DNA from: Methanocalculus sp.
Lineage (GTDB): Archaea; Halobacteriota; Methanomicrobia; Methanomicrobiales; Methanocorpusculaceae
DNA length: 14,743 nt
Reading direction: 5' to 3'
Assembly: GCF_029762515.1 (NCBI RefSeq)
Contig: NZ_JARVGN010000007.1
Location: 1-14,743, forward strand
Shown: piece after piece, positions 7,923 to 14,391 of the stretch
Layout: each line of letters begins with the position of its first letter
How positions within the stretch are numbered: position 1 is the first letter of the stretch
Notes under the pieces: model-generated
The model's database searches: none
The model's input: only the letters and a program-made list of their open reading frames with translations
Told to the model about the DNA's origin: nothing
Position numbers and translations under genes: made by a program

Positions 7923-8327
7923 TCAGACTCCCCTCTTCTCCCTCGCTGAAAAAACTTCCAGGGCAGCTGCCATACCGTTTAAGGCTGCCGGGAAGCCCGC
8001 ATAGACTGCCATCTGGATGATCACCTCTTTGATCTCCTCCTCTGTACACCCGACAGCCAGTGCCATGTCGATATGTGCCCTGAGCTGGACGGGGGCATTG
8101 CCGAGTGCGGTTAAGGCGGCAACTGTTGCGATCTGCCGGGATCTGAGATCGAGGCCAGGGCGGGAGAGGATATCTCCATAGGGGAATTCGACGGTTATCC
8201 TTGCGAGATCCGGTGAGAGATCCTGTATATTGCCGAGCATCGACTGGACGGATTCCCCTCCCATCTTTTCAAGCTGGGCAAGCCCCCGCCGGTACCGTTC
8301 GCCTGAGGCTGGTTGTGCATCTGACAT
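7923..8327 (-). CDS. Carboxymuconolactone decarboxylase (CMD) family protein
   Basis: The product is 134 residues from ATG 8327. The frame is open further to a TTG at 8399, but a TATA-like box at 8380-8389 lies inside that extension, so the shorter form is chosen. Residues 55-125 match the core of the PcaC/AhpD-like fold: RSRQIATVAALTALG, then HIDMALAVGCTEEEIKEVII, then QMAVYAGFPAALNGM. The length and sequence fit the gamma-carboxymuconolactone decarboxylase-like branch. There is no CxxC pair, so AhpD-type peroxidase or disulphide activity is not expected; His85 and a single Cys94 remain. Methanogens do not degrade protocatechuate, so the name gives only the fold; the actual reaction is unknown. 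It is divergent from the small peptide gene at 8469. Confidence 0.85.
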   Translation of the reverse strand: MSDAQPASGERYRRGLAQLEKMGGESVQSMLGNIQDLSPDLARITVEFPYGDILSRPGLDLRSRQIATVAALTALGNAPVQLRAHIDMALAVGCTEEEIKEVIIQMAVYAGFPAALNGMAAALEVFSAREKRGV

Positions 8328-8379
8328 ACCGGGAGTATGCTTCCTGAGAGGAGATAATGTGGAGGGGTGGGGGGATGGT

Positions 8380-8389
8380 TTTATTATAA
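8380..8389 (-). promoter_or_regulatory. TATA-box-like element before the CMD-family gene
   Basis: On the minus strand it reads TTATAATAAA, about 53 bases before the ATG at 8327, fitting an RNA start near 8355-8360. The element is nearly symmetrical and could also serve the plus-strand small peptide gene at 8469. Confidence 0.5.
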
Positions 8390-8468
8390 GTGATGCCAAT
8401 CTTCCCTCCAGACTAAAACAGGTTGTGCAGGTACCGGGAATTGATCTGCCTGCCGGAGGCGATGATAT

Positions 8469-8606
8469 ATGCCGGATGAAGCTACAAGGGCGACGAAGAT
8501 GGGGTGTCTCTGTACCTCAAATTGTATCATCCGTTTTCTTATTCCGATTATTCTCTTCCTGCTGGTGGTCTTCTTCCTCTGCCCGCTTTTAATGCGGGCT
8601 TTATGA
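8469..8606 (+). CDS. Small Cys-containing membrane peptide, 45 residues
   Basis: ATG 8469 has a clear GGAGG at 8455-8459, nine bases upstream. The frame encodes 45 residues: a polar start (MPDEATRATKM), a Cys cluster (GCLCTSNC at 12-19, Cys13, Cys15, Cys19), then a single strong membrane helix (about 23-42, IPIILFLLVVFFLCPLL) with one more Cys at 38, and TGA at 8604. The ribosome site, membrane-helix composition and a hairpin with T's at the end of the frame all support a real gene. No family is recognised. The C-x-C-x3-C cluster could bind a metal or be lipid-modified or oxidised (inference). It stands alone between the divergent CMD-family gene and the end of the MFS gene. Confidence 0.6.
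   Translation: MPDEATRATKMGCLCTSNCIIRFLIPIILFLLVVFFLCPLLMRAL
8581..8603 (+). terminator. Hairpin overlapping the end of the small peptide gene
   Basis: GCCCGC at 8581-8586 pairs perfectly with GCGGGC at 8594-8599 (loop TTTTAAT), followed by TTTAT. It lies inside the last codons of the small membrane peptide. It is a candidate terminator or RNA-stability element on the plus strand; the T tract is short. Confidence 0.4.
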
Positions 8607-8763
8607 TGAGCCAAGTGGATCAAAATTAAATGAGCGAAAACAAGCCTGCGCCTGTTTGGGCTCTTCGCTGATCTGTTGCGGATTTTCAACTAAAATGGCA
8701 AGGAATCCTCTTCCTTTAGGTGGGGGTAGTTGACACTAACGGTATGGAATTAGCGAGGAGGCA
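8607..8763. other. Gap between the small peptide and the end of the MFS gene
   Basis: No convincing gene. The stretch holds an imperfect hairpin (AGCGAA 8633-8638 with TTCGCT 8664-8669, inner AGCC/GGCT), a 13-codon ATG frame at 8630 beginning MSENKPAPVWALR with no good ribosome site, and an inverted pair GGAATTA 8746-8752 / TAATTCC 8765-8771 that spans the end of the MFS gene and might help end its transcript. Confidence 0.3.
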
Positions 8764-10020
8764 TTAATTCCCTGTCTCCTGTGGAGGGGAGCTTGATTCG
8801 TACTTATCGGGCATAATGAAGAAGAGAATACCTGCAAACAGGATGCCCACTACACCCAGGACTGAGAATGCCTGAATGGCTCCAACTGTATCTGCCATGA
8901 TTCCGGCAGCTACAGGGCCGATGATGTAGCCGATATTAAAGAAGAAATCTTTCAGCTCAAGCACTTCTTTTTTGGCATCAGGAGCTGCCTGTATGTAGTT
9001 TGCAGATATGCTGTTTGCAATTGGTGTGGCTAAGCAGGTGAAGCAGGCGGATGCGAAGACGACAAGTATGATGATTATCGGATTCTCGATAAAAGAGATT
9101 GTTGCCAGGATGACCGATCCGATGAATAGCCCGATAATAACTGTCATCTTCTCTCCAAAAACCTTTGTTATCGGGCCAATGAACGCACCAATGAATAGAA
9201 GCGGGGCAAAGTACGCAGTCAGAAAGAGTCCGTCGAAAGGCTCAAAAATCAATCTTTCTGCTACGATTGGCCCAAGTGTCATAAAGAACGCGTCATGTAA
9301 GGTTGAGATTGCCACAAGAAATAGGAGAGGGAAAAGGTAACCTCCGACACGCCTCCACGACCTGATCTCTTCAAATAAGCTCCTCTTTGGGTAGGATTCA
9401 ACGGACGGAATAAACTGTTGTACTCCGCCTGCCTCACGGAGAAGCAGAATGAAAAAGAAAGCCGAAATGGAGAGAAAAACGAGTGCTGTTACAAATGGCT
9501 CCCATCCAACAGCCTTGTCGACAACCAGGTAACCAGCCACCAGGGGGGCAAGCAGATACCCTATTGCCCGAAAGGCTTCGAGAAGGCCGAATTTGGCGGA
9601 CATATCATCCTGCGAAATAAACCTGCTGAAAAAATCAAGTGTTCCGAAGTTGAGCAGGCTGTAGTAAAAACCCCACATTATCATTCCAATAACAAACAGG
9701 ACGAATGCATATGCGTTCCAGATCACAAAGCAATAGAGCAGGCCTATGAGGAGCATAAAGGAAAAGAGTGTTCGAAAATATGCGTTTTTAAAGATTTTAT
9801 ACAGAAAAAAGGAGTAAAAAGCGCCGGATATCGCTGCTGAGGAGAAGATTATTCCGACCAGTGTCTTCGAATACCCCTGTTCGATCACCAGAAGCGGAAT
9901 GACATAGGTTATAACTCCATCAAAGAGCATGAAGAAGAGAAACATCATGAAGAAGTAATTCATAAAGGGATTTTTGGGTCTGGCCGAATAGATTCGTTTT
10001 ACCAACATTCCAAAACCCAT
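8764..10020 (-). CDS. Major facilitator superfamily (MFS) transporter
   Basis: The product is 418 residues with about twelve hydrophobic helices in two halves, joined by a hydrophilic stretch at about 200-230 (PSVESYPKRSLFEEIRSWRR), the usual MFS plan and length. Features that fit are the helix 1 region FMLFDGVITYVIPLLVIEQG, the loop after helix 4 with the acidic FSRFISQDDMSAKFG, and a Gly/Pro-rich helix 5 (IGYLLAPLVAGYL). The substrate cannot be told; export of drugs or small molecules is common for such proteins. ATG 10020 is used; GGAAGG at 10030-10035 lies nine bases upstream; Met5 is an alternative. The coding sequence and its upstream region are more AT-rich than the signalling genes to the left. 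It lies downstream of the hicBA pair on the same strand, with a 105-base gap that has its own promoter-like and palindromic elements. Confidence 0.88.
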   Translation of the reverse strand: MGFGMLVKRIYSARPKNPFMNYFFMMFLFFMLFDGVITYVIPLLVIEQGYSKTLVGIIFSSAAISGAFYSFFLYKIFKNAYFRTLFSFMLLIGLLYCFVIWNAYAFVLFVIGMIMWGFYYSLLNFGTLDFFSRFISQDDMSAKFGLLEAFRAIGYLLAPLVAGYLVVDKAVGWEPFVTALVFLSISAFFFILLLREAGGVQQFIPSVESYPKRSLFEEIRSWRRVGGYLFPLLFLVAISTLHDAFFMTLGPIVAERLIFEPFDGLFLTAYFAPLLFIGAFIGPITKVFGEKMTVIIGLFIGSVILATISFIENPIIIILVVFASACFTCLATPIANSISANYIQAAPDAKKEVLELKDFFFNIGYIIGPVAAGIMADTVGAIQAFSVLGVVGILFAGILFFIMPDKYESSSPPQETGN

Positions 10021-10067
10021 AACAGAATACCTTCCCTTTTGAATTTCTTTGGATAATTATTCAACTT

Positions 10068-10093
10068 ATTTATATTTATTGAATACAATAAAT
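10068..10093 (-). promoter_or_regulatory. AT-rich palindrome and TATA-like region before the MFS gene
   Basis: ATTTATTG (10074-10081) and CAATAAAT (10086-10093) form a perfect 8-base inverted repeat with a 4-base spacer. The start-proximal half runs into AAATATAAATA, a good TATA-like element about 50 bases before the MFS ATG. An operator overlapping the promoter, or the end structure of the hicBA transcript, are both possible. Confidence 0.4.
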
Positions 10094-10125
10094 TTATATG
10101 GTATTTTTGATAAATGTGGTGGGAG

Positions 10126-10350
10126 TTACTTCTCATAAGGCTTTTTGAAGAGAGAGAGTTCTATGCCCGCTTGTTTTAGAATCGCTATCTCGGTCCCTTT
10201 TTTAAGTTCTTTGTGAAGTGGAACCGAAAAAACCCGCCAATCTTTTTGTACTATGACATGGCTGGAGGTTTGTCTTTGTACGGTAAAGCCTTGTTTAACA
10301 AGGAACCTTATCATTTCAGCTCCAGATATAACAGGCAGTTTAGGCGACAT
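10126..10350 (-). CDS. hicA: HicA-family mRNA interferase toxin
   Basis: The product is 74 residues, normal for HicA. The dsRBD-like fold is visible: SGAEMIRFLVKQGFTVQRQ (helix 1, strand 1), SSHVIVQK with His31 as the catalytic histidine, SVPLHKELKKGT, and the last helix ILKQAGI. HicA toxins cut mRNA and are held inactive by HicB. The start ATG lies inside the end of hicB (11-base overlap), which couples translation and keeps the toxin below the antitoxin. The catalytic residue is present, so the toxin looks intact. Confidence 0.9.
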   Translation of the reverse strand: MSPKLPVISGAEMIRFLVKQGFTVQRQTSSHVIVQKDWRVFSVPLHKELKKGTEIAILKQAGIELSLFKKPYEK

Positions 10351-10564
10351 TAGCCACTTCTACTTGTGTGATCTCGAGTTTAATGGCTTTCGTCTTCTTC
10401 TGAAGCTCCTCATTTTGTACTTCCAGTACAAGTTCAATTGCCTCTTTAATGTTGTCAAGAGCTTCCTGTCTGGTTTCTCCCTGGCTTATCGCTCCGGGAA
10501 TCTCAACACACTGGATAGTGAAGCCACCATCTTCCTGAGGTTCAAGAACGACAGTATATCTCAT
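10340..10564 (-). CDS. hicB: HicB-family antitoxin (short form)
   Basis: The product is 74 residues from ATG 10564; the frame is open to a TTG at 10585, but the ATG gives the usual HicB start MRYTVVLEPQEDGGF. It shows the HicB fold: GGFTIQCVEIPGAISQGETR followed by EALDNIKEAIELVLE. It would bind and neutralise HicA. The C-terminal tail is short (about 25 residues, charged) and has no visible ribbon-helix-helix or helix-turn-helix, so DNA binding and autoregulation of the usual kind are doubtful; short HicB forms without such a domain are known. No clear ribosome site is seen before the start. It is the first gene of the hicBA operon and overlaps hicA by 11 bases. Confidence 0.88.
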   Translation of the reverse strand: MRYTVVLEPQEDGGFTIQCVEIPGAISQGETRQEALDNIKEAIELVLEVQNEELQKKTKAIKLEITQVEVANVA

Positions 10565-10586
10565 ACTACAGAATAGGCAACTCAAC

Positions 10587-10634
10587 TACATGTACTCTTC
10601 TATTGGGAGAAACTGTAAGCTCACTATAATAAGC
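10587..10634 (-). promoter_or_regulatory. Probable hicBA promoter and short palindrome
   Basis: On the minus strand GCTTATTATAGTGA (10634-10621) is a TATA-like box about 57 bases before the hicB ATG, which would place the RNA start near 10595-10600. The 8-base palindrome TACATGTA at 10587-10594 lies right at that place and is a possible operator. Confidence 0.35.
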
Positions 10635-10727
10635 AGGCAAACATCCATTCAATCCTACCTACCGTTGATGACCGTCGTACCAGCTATCTGCTGTGCCTCC
10701 CTGTCCCAACCATCAAACTCTGGGCGA

Positions 10728-11834
10728 TCATCCTAAAAAATCCTCAATTATCCCTGCGATCTCCTCAGGCTCCACAAAGATCATCCCGTGCGCCTGCCCT
10801 TCGCGGATAATGAGCGTGGCATCCGGGATTTGATCTGCGATGATCACCGAATTTTCAGGGGGGATGACGATATCCTGATCCCCGGTTATGACGAGTGTTT
10901 TGGAATGGATTGTGGGGAGATCCGAATACACTCCTTCCCATGACCGGAAGGCAATGAACTGCTCCTGCACAGCAACCGGATCGGCAACTTCGCCGTAGTC
11001 CACAAACCAGGTGGAGGGGTCAGGGTGGGCGGTGCGGAATGATTCGGTGAGGAGGACCTTTCCTGCACGATCAAGGTTTTCTTCCGGAGTTTTCAGTGTC
11101 TGGTTCATCCAATCCATCACCCATTCGTCGGGTTGCACCCGTTCCGAACCCCCGCAATCGGTGTTCAGGAGGATGAGGCGGTTGACTGTGTCCGGATACA
11201 TGACCGCATATTTAAGGGCGATCATCCCACCCATCGAGTACCCGACGATATCGACACGGGGGTTCGTGCAATATCCTTCATCCCCGTCAGAGCCCCCGCT
11301 ACCACCATCCCCTGCAGGGCACTCATTACCCGCGTCTCCTCCTGCCAGCTCCAGGATAACCTCGTGCAGATCGATCGCTCCCTGCCGGATGGTAAACGTT
11401 ACATCCGGGTTCTGTATGCCCGATACTCCACGGTGGTTATAGAGGATCACTCTGCGGGATTCTGCGAGCTGCGAGATCATCAGGCCCGGCCACTCGTCCA
11501 GGGTCATACCGTATCCGGGGACGAAGACGATCGGAGGCTGCTTTTGTCCATCCCCCTGTCCATTACCCTGCCCACTGGTGGTATTCCGGGTGGCATTCAG
11601 AGTGTCGTTATGGGCGGCAGCGTGGAGTGGACCATGGATAGCATACCGGAGAGGGATGCCGTCTGCTGTCATGATATACGTATAGGGAGATTCATTGCTG
11701 CCGGGGAGGGGGGTTGTTATGTCTTCGGGGACGGTGGTATCTGAACTGTCAACACACCCCGCTGTTCCGATGAAGGCGATTGTTAAGGATATGAAGAGGA
11801 GAACGGGGAGAAGGCGTGTGAAGGGAGCTTGCAT
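10728..11834 (-). CDS. Alpha/beta-hydrolase lipoprotein
   Basis: The product is 368 residues. A signal peptide with lipobox GTAGC gives Cys27 as the likely lipid anchor, so the enzyme should sit outside the membrane. After a Thr/Ser/Asn-rich linker (28-100) comes an alpha/beta-hydrolase fold: VFVPGYGMTLDEW (oxyanion region, 103-115), YNHRGVSG (132-139), nucleophile elbow GYSMGG with Ser200, VITGDQD with Asp321 as the likely acid, and GQAHG with His349 completing the triad. All three catalytic residues are present. A Gly/Asp/Ser-rich insert lies between strand and elbow (164-190) and is flanked by Cys172 and Cys189, which could form a disulphide outside the cell. The substrate is unknown; esterase, peptidase or lactonase are possible. 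The start at 11834 has no clear ribosome site. It is divergent from the NERD-helicase gene. Confidence 0.88.
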   Translation of the reverse strand: MQAPFTRLLPVLLFISLTIAFIGTAGCVDSSDTTVPEDITTPLPGSNESPYTYIMTADGIPLRYAIHGPLHAAAHNDTLNATRNTTSGQGNGQGDGQKQPPIVFVPGYGMTLDEWPGLMISQLAESRRVILYNHRGVSGIQNPDVTFTIRQGAIDLHEVILELAGGDAGNECPAGDGGSGGSDGDEGYCTNPRVDIVGYSMGGMIALKYAVMYPDTVNRLILLNTDCGGSERVQPDEWVMDWMNQTLKTPEENLDRAGKVLLTESFRTAHPDPSTWFVDYGEVADPVAVQEQFIAFRSWEGVYSDLPTIHSKTLVITGDQDIVIPPENSVIIADQIPDATLIIREGQAHGMIFVEPEEIAGIIEDFLG

Positions 11835-12042
11835 GGTGAATAATCATTTCTGATTGGTAATATTGGTTCTGGGAGGACCTGGGTCTTTGAACGGGCATAA
11901 TCAGATGCCCCCATTCCCCACCTCTAATCCCCCTGTGATCGATAATTCCACAGAAGATACAGATGGTAATAATTGATGCATGATGAGGAACAGAATGGAG
12001 ATATCCATATAATTCTCTTATTTACACAAGGATCTGATTCAA
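11835..12042. promoter_or_regulatory. Divergent intergenic region between hydrolase and NERD-helicase
   Basis: No gene is seen. CATATAATT at 12006-12014 is a TATA-like box 29 bases before the NERD-helicase ATG, which would give a nearly leaderless message and explains the lack of a good ribosome site. For the hydrolase, a weak AT-rich patch (CAATATTACC, minus strand, about 30 bases before its ATG) is the best candidate. Confidence 0.4.
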
Positions 12043-13755
12043 ATGGCAATACTGTGGCCCCGCAAACTAACTCCGGATATCCTCGCTGATCCCGGCAGGA
12101 GAGCAGAACAGAAAGTGTATAATAAGCTTGCTGAGGTGCTCGAAGACCCCTTCACCGTCTTTTACTCACGCCCATGGCTTGGGACGCTGAAGAACGGGAA
12201 GCCGATTGACGGTGAATGCGACTTTGTTGTCGCCCATCCGGACTATGGTTTTCTCACGATCGAGGTGAAGGGCGGCGGCATTGCCTATGATCCTGCCTCT
12301 GATACCTGGACCAGCACCGACCGGCACGGAAACACCTGGGATATCAAGAACCCGGTAAAACAGGCGCTTGATTCAAAATACCAGATTCTAAAGAAATGCC
12401 AGGCGCACCCGACTTGGGGATATCGCCGTGTGGGTATTAGCCATGGTGTGATCCTTCCGGATATTCCAGCGATCGAGGGTGATCTTGGGGCGGACATTCC
12501 ACGGAATATCCTCTGCTTCATGGAAGAGTTCGAATCAGATCTCAGGTACTGGATACTTGACCTGCTGGAGGGCGAGATGGCAAGCGACTACCGGGCAAAT
12601 CCGCTTGGCCAGGAGGGGATGGCAATCCTTGAGGATATCCTCGCCCATCCCTTCCAGTTGAATGTGCCTCTTCACCGGGTCATAAAGGATGACGAGGAGC
12701 GTATCCAGACCCTGACTCCGCTCCAGTACCAGATCCTGGCAGGCTTTGCCAATACCCGGCGGGTGGCGATCTCCGGCTCTGCCGGTACCGGAAAGACGAT
12801 CCTTGCAATGGAGGAGGCACAACGCTGCATACAGGCTGGGGAGCGGGTTCTTCTCACCTGCTACAACCGCCCTCTCTCCGAGTACATGAAGATGATGATG
12901 GGATCACAGGACCTCCTCATGACAGGGAACTACCACAAGGTCTGCGATGAAATCTTCAGGGAGGCTTCTGTTGAGGTGGATATGGAGAAGATCGATAGCG
13001 AGCTCTTCCTGGAGAAATATCCTGCTCACCTGCTCAAAGCACTTGAAAAGATTCCGGAGAGACGCTTTGATACCATCATTATCGATGAAGGGCAGGACTT
13101 CCCTCCCCTCCTCCTCAAGTCACTTGAGTCCGCACTGGATCCGGATGGTAAACAGAAGATCCGGCTCTTCTATGATAACAATCAGGACGTCTACCACAAT
13201 CAGGGGAAATACCTCGAAGAGTTGTATGAGATCCCCTTCACCCTCTCTCTGAACCTGAGGAACACGCAACGCATCCACGAGATAGCCCGGCTCTTCTACA
13301 AGGGGCAGGAGACAACGGCCATCGGGCCGGAAGGCCTTGAGGTCAGGTGGATCGAGGCCGGAACCCTGGCACTTGCACGGAAAAAACTCGAAGAATATAT
13401 CCATACCCTTGTTACCAAAGAACAGATTCCGTCATCTGATATTGCAGTCCTCATTTCGACCCGTGATGACAGGGAGAAGTACAGCACCGGCAGGGAGATC
13501 GGCGGGCAGCGGTACCAGTTCTGTAATGAGCGGTATCTGAATGAAAACTCCGCCTCGATCATATTTGACTCCGTCAAACGGTTCAAGGGGCTGGAGAGCC
13601 CAGTCGCCATCGTTGTGCTGGACGATGCGCTGATCAACAGTGACGAGATGCTGTACGTGGCGTTCTCCCGGGCACGGCAGCTGCTTGCGGTTGTGGGGAG
13701 CAGGGTGATGATGGAGAAGATTCGGGGGAAGGCGGGGGAGTTAGAGGAAGGGTGA
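12043..13755 (+). CDS. NERD nuclease-like domain fused to a superfamily 1 helicase
   Basis: The product is 570 residues. Residues about 17-130 are a NERD (nuclease-related) domain: GRRAEQKVYNKL, then ECDFVV with Asp60, IEVKGG with Glu74 and Lys76, and NPVKQA with Gln107; this is the D...ExK...Q pattern of a PD-(D/E)XK-type active site. Residues 222-560 are a UvrD/Rep-like ATPase: LTPLQYQIL (Q-motif region, 224-232), Walker A GSAGTGKT (245-252), motif II IIIDEGQDF (345-353), LNLRNTQRIHEIA (motif IV-like, 403-415), FDSVKRFKGLESPVAIV (motif V-like, 508-524) and YVAFSRARQLLAVVG (motif VI, 538-552). All key residues are present. It likely cuts or unwinds DNA. Similar fusions occur as stand-alone genes in accessory regions, and NERD/helicase proteins have been linked to phage defence; a defence role here is inference. 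It stands alone, with repeat-rich DNA directly after its stop. Confidence 0.9.
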   Translation: MAILWPRKLTPDILADPGRRAEQKVYNKLAEVLEDPFTVFYSRPWLGTLKNGKPIDGECDFVVAHPDYGFLTIEVKGGGIAYDPASDTWTSTDRHGNTWDIKNPVKQALDSKYQILKKCQAHPTWGYRRVGISHGVILPDIPAIEGDLGADIPRNILCFMEEFESDLRYWILDLLEGEMASDYRANPLGQEGMAILEDILAHPFQLNVPLHRVIKDDEERIQTLTPLQYQILAGFANTRRVAISGSAGTGKTILAMEEAQRCIQAGERVLLTCYNRPLSEYMKMMMGSQDLLMTGNYHKVCDEIFREASVEVDMEKIDSELFLEKYPAHLLKALEKIPERRFDTIIIDEGQDFPPLLLKSLESALDPDGKQKIRLFYDNNQDVYHNQGKYLEELYEIPFTLSLNLRNTQRIHEIARLFYKGQETTAIGPEGLEVRWIEAGTLALARKKLEEYIHTLVTKEQIPSSDIAVLISTRDDREKYSTGREIGGQRYQFCNERYLNENSASIIFDSVKRFKGLESPVAIVVLDDALINSDEMLYVAFSRARQLLAVVGSRVMMEKIRGKAGELEEG

Positions 13756-13763
13756 ATAGAGTA

Positions 13764-13813
13764 TGTCAACGTCGGAATAAAACTCCCCACATTCGTCGGG
13801 ATAAAACTCCCCA
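13764..13813 (+). mobile_element. IS21-like terminal repeats, first type (relic end)
   Basis: Two 20-base direct copies, CGTCGGAATAAAACTCCCCA at 13770-13789 and CGTCGGGATAAAACTCCCCA at 13794-13813, differ at one base and start 24 bases apart. They follow TGTCAA at 13764. Multiple short repeats of this spacing just inside a TG terminus are characteristic of IS21-family ends. No istA or istB gene is present, so this is an isolated end. A weaker third copy (CGTCGGAAAAAAACTCACGG) is at 13975-13994. Confidence 0.5.
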
Positions 13814-13919
13814 ATCCCATCTGAAAACTACGATTGCCTAATCCTTAAACCCCCAGATCGATCTCACATTTTCTCTCCATCCCCTCACTCCAGAAAAAAA
13901 GCTCTAGTACTGATCGAGA

Positions 13920-14153
13920 GTATGATTTGTATGACGAGTATGATCTTTCATACTCTGGAAGAAATGGAGTAAACCGTCGGAAAAAAACTCACGGACTGCT
14001 TACAAAGCCTTTATAATAATCTCCTGAGAATGGTACACATCCATTATTGAAGGGAAGTATTCAAAGGTAATGGGTAGAGTGTACACCCTCAAAACATTTC
14101 ATCATCAAAACCAATACCGTATGATCTTTCATACTCGTCATATTCGTCATACC
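13920..14153. repeat. Inverted arrays of a 9-base GTATGA motif bounding a 234-base unit
   Basis: The left block (13920-13955) has three 9-base units, GTATGATTT, GTATGACGA and GTATGATCT, then TCATACTC. The right block (14119-14153) reads as the reverse arrangement, ending CGTCATATTCGTCATACC. An 18-base sequence, GTATGATCTTTCATACTC, is identical in both (13938-13955 and 14119-14136) and is itself a hairpin (8-base stem on the left copy, loop TCTT). The result is an approximately 36-base imperfect terminal inverted repeat. It could be a small non-autonomous element or paired binding-site arrays. Confidence 0.6.
14041..14073 (+). repeat. Stem-loop inside the inverted-repeat unit
   Basis: CCATTA (14041-14046) and TTGAA (14047-14051) can pair with TAATGG (14068-14073) and TTCAA (14060-14064), with an AGG bulge and an 8-base loop. 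It sits between the two GTATGA arrays. Confidence 0.35.
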
Positions 14154-14233
14154 AGCTCACCCCCCCTATGGGTTTTTTCTTCTGCACTCTGCATGGATTT
14201 GGAGCTGGGCCGCAGAATTGTTAATGGTTACAG

Positions 14234-14290
14234 TGGCGGTGCCTATGGCGGTTTAAAAATGCACAGAAGTGGCGGTCTAAAAGTGCTCAC
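14234..14290 (+). mobile_element. IS21-like terminal repeats, second type (relic end)
   Basis: TGGCGGTTTAAAAATGCAC at 14246-14264 and the related TGGCGGTCTAAAAGTGCTCA at 14270-14289 start 24 bases apart; a further TGGCGGT is at 14234-14240. The spacing and the GGCGG..TAAAA pattern match the style of IS21-family ends and mirror the first-type repeats at 13770-13813 in layout but not in sequence. Both sets point the same way, so they are not the two ends of one element. No transposase gene is seen nearby. Confidence 0.45.
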
Positions 14291-14391
14291 CTGCCTCTGC
14301 CCCTCAAGCCTCAGAAAGAAAGGTAGACGAAATACCAATCGCCAGAGAGCGTCGTTTTTATCTTCCTCCATTGTGGCACAAACAAGAGAGA

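Larger units (their letters stand above)
13756..14391. other. Repeat-rich stretch without a convincing gene
   Basis: This 636-base region between the NERD-helicase and the right-edge gene has no frame with protein-like composition. A 110-codon plus-strand frame at 14070-14402 is translated repeat DNA. It holds two families of 24-base-spaced direct repeats, an inverted array of GTATGA motifs and a stem-loop, listed separately. It looks like the remains of mobile elements. Confidence 0.6.

Noticed and set aside
13770..13994. CRISPR-like array from the three CGTCGG repeats
   Set aside because: Only two good copies at 24-base spacing leave a 4-base gap, and the third is degenerate and far away; no cas genes are present.
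14164..14178. Terminator CCC-TAT-GGG followed by T6
   Set aside because: The 3-base stem is too short, and no gene ends just before it on the plus strand.
13764..14290. A single complete IS21-like element or MITE bounded by the two repeat sets
   Set aside because: The two repeat sets lie in the same direction and differ in sequence, whereas the ends of one element should be inverted and alike.
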